Assembly: GCF_026151205.1 (NCBI RefSeq)
Contig: NC_087076.1
Coordinates: 21,694,828 to 21,758,827, forward strand
Direction of reading: 5' to 3'
Source: Bolinopsis microptera
Taxonomy: Eukaryota; Ctenophora; Tentaculata; Lobata; Bolinopsidae
Length of the DNA stretch: 64,000 nt
The notes beneath the pieces are model-generated. The model saw nothing but the letters and a program-made list of their open reading frames with translations. It had not been told where the DNA came from and did no database searches. Positions 24,596 through 34,300 of this stretch are shown in pieces. Within the stretch, counting starts at the first letter, position 1, and every line of letters starts with the position of its first letter. The translations under genes and the position numbers were made by a program.

Positions 24596-25352
24596 ATTGT
24601 TGAATTGTTTTAAGTAGTCACAGTTAGATTTTAAGTTTGCCTTACAAGTTATATATATATATATATATATTATATAATCTAGTTTTTAGTTATTTTGAAA
24701 TGTTATAATTTTGTGCCGCGGAATTATTTTGAAGCGTGTTATCCCTTGTTTTTAAACCTTCAAATGCGGAATCCGAACAAATAGATTGACGCAATTTTTA
24801 ATGATTTTTAAGAGATCGCTTCAAAAGCATTTAATCTTTCAGACAATATTATGATAATAATATGTTAGCTTATCTGTAGTCTAATCAGTTGATTTGATAA
24901 ATATAATATATCTATATATACAATATAACATCTTCATTCTTCAGAGAAACATTGTTCAATCAATAACTCATTGTTAACAGTTGTTAAAATATAACTTATA
25001 ATATTACGTTGTTTTTAATACCACATACCAAGAAAACTTCTTATTTTCTAACATTTCAGAGATACGTAGTAAGGCATGGCCAATATTTTCTTTTTTCAAA
25101 TTACAAAAATGCACAATCACAATACTGTGGTACCCGGATCAGTTTAAAGTTTTAGTCAGATCAGAATGACAATATTTTACGGACAAGTATCAATAATGGC
25201 AATCTTCTTATTCGCTTAATTTCGACTCTTTTGTTATAATAATCCCATGGCTCTAGTACAACTATTGTACGATATCCATATTATATCTGTAATTTAACAT
25301 TGTCACATTATATATCATTTTGTAGCATGATATAATAACAGCAGCTGTAAAC
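24596..25352. other. intergenic, zinc-finger gene 3' side and MOB4 promoter side
   Basis: AT-rich, with a TA dinucleotide run near 24651-24671. No gene or mobile element is recognisable. The MOB4 promoter presumably lies in the last few hundred bases, but no specific box is convincing. Confidence 0.5.
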
Positions 25353-28300
25353 ATGGACACTGGAAGTGAATTGGTAGTGAGGAGGATTAATACAGGAACT
25401 AAATACAGGGTATGATGTTCTTTGAGATTGTAATGTAAAACTGAAAGTACGCTTTCTTCTGAATAACCTTACTTTAATTTGGTCAAGTATCCAGATCAAT
25501 GGCCTCTTGATACAATGGCACCATTGTTTTTGTTTTGGATTTCCATTTTCCTCCCAATCTCATTGTCCTTCAACAATCTACTAAATAATAATGTTCAACA
25601 TCCATGGGTGCGTGTGTCATTTACAAAACGCTTAATCAACAGTAAGAGTTATGGGACTGGTTTGTTCGGCATAAAAATCCTGATATTTTTGTTGACTGAC
25701 CCTGTAAAAATAATTCTCCCAATATTTCAGGATTTCTACTCGTGGCCGGATGAAGAGCTAGATGAGATGGAGAGTACACTGGCTATCCAGCAATTCATCC
25801 AGCAGAAGATACGACGAGACTTTACTGATATCGAGGGGATATTGGAACTGCCCCTGAAAGTGGATGTTAATGTTTGGAACTACGAGCACCTCAGGTATTA
25901 TACTCCATCATTGGACTCAAGTGTTGGCAAATGTAGCCGAAAAATCCATATAATATATAGACTTTATTTCTTGAAATTTATCAATCTTCTTTAATGTTGC
26001 CACCCGAACAAAGCACATGTATCTGTCACGTGATATATACTATACATATGTCACGTGATATCTACTATACATATGTCACTTGATATCTACTATACAGTCT
26101 CCCCCAGGCAGTTTTGTATGCAGCTTAATGAGCTGTGTGTGATGTTACAACCAGTTTGTAACTCCGAGACTTGTTCCCAGATGACTGCCACTGCTAGCTG
26201 GATCTTCCTTTGTGCCGTGAGTTGTTTTTTAGTACTGTTATTTGTAAGTACTTTGTTAGTACTGTGATTTGTAAGTACTTTGTTAGTTCTGTAATTTGTT
26301 AGTACTTTGTTAGTACTGTAATTTGTTAGTACTTTGTTACACATACTGTATATATAATATATATAAACAAAAGCTCTAAGAAACAGATAGTAAACAAAGT
26401 AAACATTTCTGTCCCCTAATCTTTCTCAAACAAAAGTCATGCAATCTGCATACTTCTCCATTTAACTCTATTCTGAGCAATTAACGTTAAATAGTTCAAA
26501 TCACATAAATTATTTAACGATAATTTTCGGACACTAAGGTCGTGTAGAATCAGTGAGAAAAGGTTTGACTGCGGTCTTCCACGCCACCCTTGAAGCTGTA
26601 AGGTGTTGACAGCAAAAACAAGCGACGAATAGGCTGGGCCATCTGTAGGCCCCCGCAGTACATGTCCGAGCATCCTCCACCGACTACGAGCCACTTTAGC
26701 TGACAATGGTTCGCTATTGCAGCGTTTATACAAGTTCTTGTTGGAGATGATGTGAGGGTATTTGTAATTCAAAATTGATCGCAGATGACGTCTGTGAGCA
26801 ATATCTAGTTTTTCCAATACTGATTTAGGGGGAAGTTGGTCGTTTACCACCTGACAGTCTATGCAACGTCTATGCAACGTCCGTGCAACAACAAAAGAAC
26901 CGTCTATGCAACGTCTATGCAACGTCCCTGCACAATGAACACTCTATGCACACTCCCTGCACGGTCAGTCTATGCAACGTCTATGCAACGTCTATGCAAC
27001 GTCTATGCAACGTCCCTGCACAGTACCATATGAACACCGGCTACTAGCCGGCTACTAACCGGCTAGTAGCCACTTTTGTAATAACAGCTCCTCAACTTCA
27101 CATTAACAACCGGCTACTAACCGGCACTTGAAAAGTGGTCACTAGCCGGCTACTAACCGGCTACTAGCCGGCTAGTGACCACAAAGTGGCTACTAACCGG
27201 CTACTAAGCGGTCACTAGCCGGCTATTAGCCGAGCTCTAAAGCAGACCTACTAGTAGCCGGTTCCAAACCGGCTACTAGCCGGCACTTAGAAAGTGGTCA
27301 CTAGCCGGCTACTAACCGGCTACTAACCGGCTAGTAACCACCAAGTGGCTACTAACCGGCTACTAACCGGTCACTAGCCGGCTCTTAAGCGGACCTACTA
27401 GTAGCCGGTTCCAAACCGGCTACTAGCCGGCACTTAGAAAGCGGTCACTAGCCGGCTACTAACCGGCTACTAACCGGCTAGTAACCACCAAGTGGCTACT
27501 AACCGGCTACTAACCGGTCACTAGCCGGCTCTTAAGCGGACCTACTAGCCGGCACTCGAAAAGCGGTCGCTAGCCGGCTACTAACCGGCTACTAACCGGC
27601 TAGTAACCACCAAGTGGCTACTAACCGGTCACTAGCCGGCTCTAAAGCGGACCTTCTAGTTCCAAACCGGCTACTAGCCGACACTTGAAAAGCGGTCACT
27701 AGCCGGCTGGTGGGTACTAGCTGGTTAGTAGACGGCTACTAACCGGCTAGTACTAACCTGCTCTAGGCGACTCTAAATCAGACCGGCTATAATTCATTAT
27801 TGCCAAATAAACAAATTATTTGAAACAAATTATTTGAAACTTGTTATTTGAAACTTGTTATTTGAAACAAATTATTCAATGAAACTAATAAATCAATGAA
27901 ACTAATAAATCAATGTTTTAGCTCATTTTACAAAGTCAAATATTTAAAACAATTAAAATTGTATAGTGCTCAATTTGTAAATGACTAGTTGATCTTTGCT
28001 ATTGGAAGTTTGTCAAGGACTGGCAGCTAGCGGGGCAAGGAATGCACGGGCTTAGGGGCTTTTGTGCACACCAGAACACTAGCTCGGTAGATTTTTGGAA
28101 ACTAGAAGGACTGAAAACTAAAATTGTTTTTGATGGAGGCTGAGGCATGTTTTTGAGAGGGACGGTATAATAGCTTGTGGTAACAACTGGCCTTTACTTT
28201 AATAGGATTAAGTTTTAGTTTTAGGACAGGAAGAAGGCATTAAGAAGATTTGCTCTTTGTTTACAAGGCAGAATATAAGCAATGTTGGTTATAATATGTA

Positions 28301-31300
28301 TCAATATCTAGATCTTCGTTTATCAATTTTCACTAAATGGGTTTAAAATTTTAATAGGGAGGGAAATTCATCAACTTTATTAAGTACCTATCAAAAATAA
28401 ATCTTATATCAATGTAATATATTAAAAATCATAATCCTAAGTCTAATAATAAATCTGTTAAAAACACTTTCTCACCACACTGCGCTCACACACGTTAGTA
28501 AGACAAAAGAAAATGCACACCCAGCTTATTTTCAATTTCAAGATAATCATTTTGGATGTGTGGACCCTAGGGTAGACTTAATGTCAAAATTTAGATTAGA
28601 GCATTCGAAATCTTTGTTTGTCCAATCAAGATCAGCATGGTTATGCTGGTTGACGAGCAGTGATTGCTTCATCCTAGACTTCAGGCAGGCCACACTTAGA
28701 CAGTAGTCACGTATACCAAGCTTAGGCACAATTACGTTCCAAATACGAGTCGTTCTGCTATTGAAGTTGTCAGGGGGGTCTGCTTGGCTTAGTATAAGGG
28801 TGGGTTTCCTACTTGAGCAGGTGAAATTTTCATGGAGGGAAATCGGAGCACGGAATTTCATGATTTTATAGAGTTCAAGGAAACAATGGTAAGTGTACAG
28901 GTTTTGGACGGCAAGTATTCCGTGTTCCTTGAACAAAGGTTTCGTGTGCTCTTTCAAGAAAAATTTTTTGTTCAGATTTTGGTTGCCAAACGGTCGAGCA
29001 CGAGCACAGGTCTTAAATCTATCTAGGTATGCCTCCCTGTCGCCAAACAGTACCCTGAGACAATATTTTTGTGCTTTGAATACAGAACTTATACGAGTTT
29101 TGGCTGCCCCACCCCAAACCGTGATACAATAGGAGAGGTGTGATTCAAATAGAGTGTAATACAACTGGCGGTGTAAGAAATCTGGGAGGGAGCAGCGTAG
29201 GCGGCAGAGAGTTGATGTTGCATGGCTGAGAGAACGCCTAAGTGATTTTATATGTTCTTCCCAGGTTAGCTTTTCATCGATGACGACTCCCAGAAACTTA
29301 GCAGATGCAACTTGTTTTATTGGAAAGTTATCAATGGTTAGAGTATATTCAGAATTATTGTCAGTCTGGGAGGACGATGCTGGTTTAAAGTGGATGAAAC
29401 AGCATTTAGACAAGTTGACATGGAGTTTGTTTGCTCGCATGTAGGAATATAAACTAGCTAAAAGAGAATTACCACGCATATATGCCTCCTTTTTAGATTT
29501 CCCAGTCACAAATATATTGGTGTCATCAGCGAAGGTGACAAATGATCCCAAACTGGAGCTGTTGGCGATATCATTAATATATAGGAGAAATAAGAGAGGT
29601 CCAAGAATCGAACCCTGAGGGACTCCAAACTGTATTTTCAAGGCGTCAGATTTCTCACCAACAACTTCAGTATATTGTGATCTATTTGTTAAGTAACTTT
29701 TTATAAGATCATTTGCCACCCCACGTATCACATAGCCCTGTAATTTGACGAGTAATGTACCATGATCTATTGTATCAAAAGCTTTGCTAAGGTCTATGAA
29801 TATGCCTAAGACATGATGCTTAAGTTTTAGAGATTATTTTAATTTTATTATTATTAATTATTAAAATGAATTATTTGAAACAAGTTATTTGAAACACGTT
29901 ATTTGAAAGTAAGTTCCAAAATCGATTACAACATTTTTATGAAAAATAAAAAAATACTGAAAACTGATTACATTCAATTTCTTCGTGGTGGAGGAGCAGT
30001 GTAATTGTTTTTGGGCGCTAGGACGACGCCTTGGGTACAAAGGGTCCTAAGAGTGGCAAGATTACGGTTGCAGATCTCGTTTGCGAAGGTGTAAACACTA
30101 GGAAGTCTGACGTCTCGTAGTTGCAGCAGTGCGTGTTGGACACCTGGTAGGTCAACTTTTGCTGCTTCAGCGATACATCGCTTTCTTGAGAAGTGACTCC
30201 GAGAAATGTGTATCTGCTCCAGAGCGGCAGACTTTGAGAGACCAGAGTTGACTAGCTAGTGCCGGCTAGTAGCCGGTTTGGAACCGGCTACTAGTAGGTC
30301 TGCTTTAGAGCTCGGCTAATAGCCGGCTAGTGACCGGTTAGTAGCCGGTTAGTAGCCACTTGGTGGTTACTAGCCGGTTAGTAGCCGGTTAGTAGCCGGC
30401 GAGTGACCGCTTTTCAAGTGCCGGCTAGTAGCCGGTTTAGAACCGGCTACTAATAGGTCTGCTTTAGAGCCGGCTAGTGACCGGTTAGTAGCCGGTTAGT
30501 AGCCACTTGGTGGTTACTAGCCGGTTAGTAGCCGGTTAGTAGCCGGCTAGTGACCGCTTTCTAAGTGCCGGCTAGTAGCCGGTTTGGAACCGGCTACTAG
30601 TAGGTCTGCTTTAGAGCTCGGCTAATAGCCGGCTAGTGACCGCTTGGTAGCCGGTTAGTAGCCACTTTGTGGTCACTAGCCGGCTAGTAGCCGGTTAGTA
30701 GCCGGCTAGTGACCACTTTTCAAGTGCCGGTTAGTAGCCGGTTGTTAATGTGAAGTTGAGGAGCTGTTATTACAAAAGTGGCTACTAGCCGGCTAGTAGC
30801 CGGCTAGTAGCCGGTGTTCATATGGTACTGTGCAGGGACGTTGCATAGACGTTGCATAGACGTTGCATAGACGTTGCATAGACGTTGCATAGACTGACCG
30901 TGCAGGGAGTGTGCATAGAGTGTTCATTGTGCAGGGACGTTGCATAGACGTTGCATAGACGGTTCTTTTGTTGTTGCACGGACGTTGCATAGACGTTGCA
31001 TAGACTGTCCGGAGGTAAACGACCAAGTTGCCGATTTAGGGGCAGCCCAGCAAGATGAATTGTACATTAAAACGGATACTACCAGAGCCTCATACAACAG
31101 AAGCCTCTTGCTCAGAGGGATCTTATGGTTCCAAGCTTTCTTGTATTTGTTAAACGCGGCATATCCCAGACATATCCTTCTAGAGATGTCCTCCTTGCTA
31201 CAAAGCATGGAGCCAAGCGTGATACTCTTTCTCCAGAGCTCGTTCCCTGCAATTGGCTTACCCTGATCGTCTTTAGCTCCCTTTTCAGCTAAGTACACAT

Positions 31301-34300
31301 GAGTGAAATCAGTTTTGTCTTCGTTAACGAAGAGATTCCAATCTTTAAGGACTTCTGTTGCAATAGGCAACAGCTCCCTCAAATTGTCTTCATCTTCATC
31401 ATTGAAGTCGATATCATCAGCATACTCACTGTCAAGTGGAAGACCAATATCGGTGATAGGTGGGTTAGGCCTATTCGTTGCAGTTTCAAGCCTGTTACGG
31501 AGGTCACGCAAGGCACCCGCTAAGACAAGTGTGAACAAGCATCCAGACAGACAGTCACCTTGGAATGCACCGAGAAAACTCTGGAATTCAGCAGACAGTG
31601 TACCGTTGATGTTGACTTTGAGCTTGGTGTTGGAAAGCAAAAGTCTTACCAAACGGACTTCGTCATCATCACAGCCACACTCAACAAGAAGATCGAGGAT
31701 GGTAGATCGTCGTATAGTGTCAAAGGCACTAGACATGTCGATCCCCATACGATGGTATTCCCACCTCTTCCTCTGGACAACTGATAACATCACACGCTGG
31801 CACCATACAATGTCAGCACATGATCTACCCTGCTTGTAAGCACATTGCCATGGACCAGTGAAGGCATTGACTTTATTCTCAATTCTCTTCAAGGTTGCCA
31901 TTGAAAGAATCTTTCTAACAGCATTTGAGAGAGTGAGGGGTCGTAGATTCTTCACTGGACCAATGGGCTTATTTGGCTTCTGTAAGGGGGTAATGTTTGC
32001 CTGTCCAATGGGGTCAAGGTAGGAATTGGTCTCAAAGCTTCTATTGATAATGTCTGCAAAACGTCTGTGTACTGATCCAGTAGAATACTTGAGAAGCTCA
32101 TTAGGAATCCCATCTGGGCCGTTAGCTCGACCATTTTTGAGACTTCTAGCAGCTGATCCGATTTCTTCACTAGTGAATGGCTTAACTAGTGGGCGAGGAG
32201 GTCCTAAAAAAGGTTCTAAAGGTGCTTCATCACGAGTAAGTTGTTGCTCAAGGTACTTAGCAACTACGGCAGCTTTACCAGTGTCTGTTGCAATATTGCA
32301 CCCTTGCTCATCATGAACACCAATACAAGAAGGGGCTTTAGGTAAGTTCAGGGTTCGAACAGCTTCAAACATTTTCTTACTATCTGTTGTTGAACTGATG
32401 GTATTACAGATAGCATCAGCAGCAGCTGATCGTATGTTAGAAAGTCTCTGCTTGATCTGATTGGTGAGGCAGTTAATAGATGATCTAAGTGAGGTTCTGT
32501 CTAAAGACTGGTTATCATTAAGCTGCTGTCTCAACAAGTAACGCTGGCTAGATAAGTTTTTCACCTCATCATCGTCACTGCGATTACGTTTCCTGTGTCT
32601 GATGACACCAATTGACGATTTTGCAGCATCCTTTATGGACTCAAGTAAGCCATTCAAGTCTGAATTTGGATCCAGAGCAGAAACAGTGTTACTTAAGTTA
32701 TCATCTAAGGATTGACGATATTTCACCTGAATGGTGGGGTTCGAGGTGAGTTCAGAGGTGTTGAACTTTAAGGATGACTTGGAGTGGCGTTTATAGCAAA
32801 GACAGATGTCCTTAAAGTCTACTCTAGTGACAACAAATCTGTGATCAGAGTATGTCAAGGTGCCTGCATAAGATCTAGAATCTTGTAGCATTGGCTTCGA
32901 CCTACTTCGACACAGGATGAAATCGATCTGAGAATAGACCGGGATCGTCTTTTTACTATTTCGCCCGGCACTCCAGTCCTTCCTCCAGCCAGTGTAGGTG
33001 GTCGTATGTCGAGCAGGATGATAAAAACCAGTGTTGGAGGCAAAGAGGTCAAATTCTGATAACAAGTCTAACAAGTTTTCTCCCATATCGTTGCGCAAAC
33101 CCATACCATGTTTACCCATGAAACGACCAAAACCAAAGTCCTTATCTGAAGCAGTCATTTTTCCCAACTTTGAATTAAAATCCCCCAAAAGAAATATCTC
33201 AACATTAGCAGGGACGTTTAGAGCATCCCTAACTTGGCCGTAAAAATTAATCAACAGTTGTTGATCATTATCTGCAAGTTTCTTGTGTGGCCCATATACA
33301 TTGACCACCCTACATTTGATAAATTTTCCAGATTTTGTAGGGAGTTCTAGGTCCAAAAAGCTTACTCGATCACTGATACTGTTCCAGCATACCACAGAGT
33401 CAATAAATCGGGGACTGATAACAAAACCGAGTCCATAGTGCCGGCCATTTTTCTGCTCAAACAATAATAGTTTGTATCCGTTGCTAAGACTGCAAGAATC
33501 CGGTTTTACAACCTTAGTCTCCTGAATAGCGCAGATATCTATGCCGTACCGTAGACAATCGGTACCCAGTTGCTCCCGTTTGCTGTGGATGTCGTCTGGA
33601 TCATCACAAGAACCGAGGCCACGTATGTTAAAGGTGGCGAAGCTGATGAGGAGTGTAGCAAACAGGGATCGTCCTGCAGCTGAGGTAAACATTACGGAGG
33701 GCGATGTTGTCGTCTCTCCGCCGCTGGCGTTACCCATACGGTCCATCTAAATACTGTATTATGTATGAAATTATTGGGCTGAACCAGCATACCACGCTTA
33801 CCATATTGGTACATGATAGACTGAAGAGTGTTGCATTTTGCGATTGGAACAAAGAGAATTAAAGGGATGAAAAGTAGATGTAGAAATAGTCGCACCGAAT
33901 CTACCAATGATATCCACTACATATTCACATCTACTACATATCCACTACATTACATATACTATTCTGTATCCACTACATTACATATACTATTCTGTAGCCA
34001 CTACATTACATCTACTATTCTGTATCCACATTCCACTGTATTACATCTACTATTCTGTATCCACTGCATTACATCTACTATTCTGAATCCACTACATTAC
34101 ATCTACTATTCTGTAGCCACTACATTACATCTACTATTCTCCCTGTATTCAGGTGCACAAAGAACCAAAGGAATGTTGTGCAATAGACTACATTAGACAT
34201 ACGTTGGACGGTGCTGCCAGCATACTGAACAGTAACAAATACTTTCCTAGCAGGTTAGCGGAGTCACCATTTCTTTGTTTACTATAATATTTTCCATCAT

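Larger units (their letters stand above)
26832..31032. mobile_element. 4.2-kb foldback (Mutator-like) element inserted in the LINE ORF
   Basis: The element has long inverted ends (about 26832-27790 and 30240-31032) beginning GGAAGTTGGTCGTTTACC on one side and GGCAACTTGGTCGTTTACC on the other. It is flanked by GATTTAGGGG at 26822-26831 and 31033-31042, a 9-10 bp target-site duplication. Removing one duplication and the element restores the LINE frame exactly, which fixes the boundaries. Long terminal repeats made of internal tandem repeats plus 9-10 bp duplications are the features of foldback elements related to the Mutator superfamily. No transposase was found, so it is probably non-autonomous. 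The 2.4-kb centre holds a LINE fragment (28547-29822) and an unexplained open frame (29974-30255). Confidence 0.85.
26400..33770 (-). mobile_element. near full-length APE-type LINE, interrupted by a foldback element
   Basis: A minus-strand non-LTR retrotransposon in MOB4 intron 3. The ORF starts at 33746 and runs to 31033, is interrupted by the insertion at 26832-31032, and resumes in the same frame to the stop at 26437. The last 3' bases lie near 26400; the 5' end is not sharply defined. Order of domains: apurinic-like endonuclease, reverse transcriptase, C-terminal region typical of RTE-like LINEs ([27 protein letters not shown]). Apart from the insertion I see no stop or frameshift over about 1040 codons, so the copy was young when it was hit. 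The clade is not resolved. Confidence 0.88.

Noticed and set aside
26437-26922. Independent gene
   Set aside because: It is the 3' end of the LINE ORF cut off by the foldback insertion; the part above 26831 reads into the element.
31303-31839. Plus-strand ORFs of up to 178 codons
   Set aside because: Antisense shadows of the LINE reverse transcriptase.
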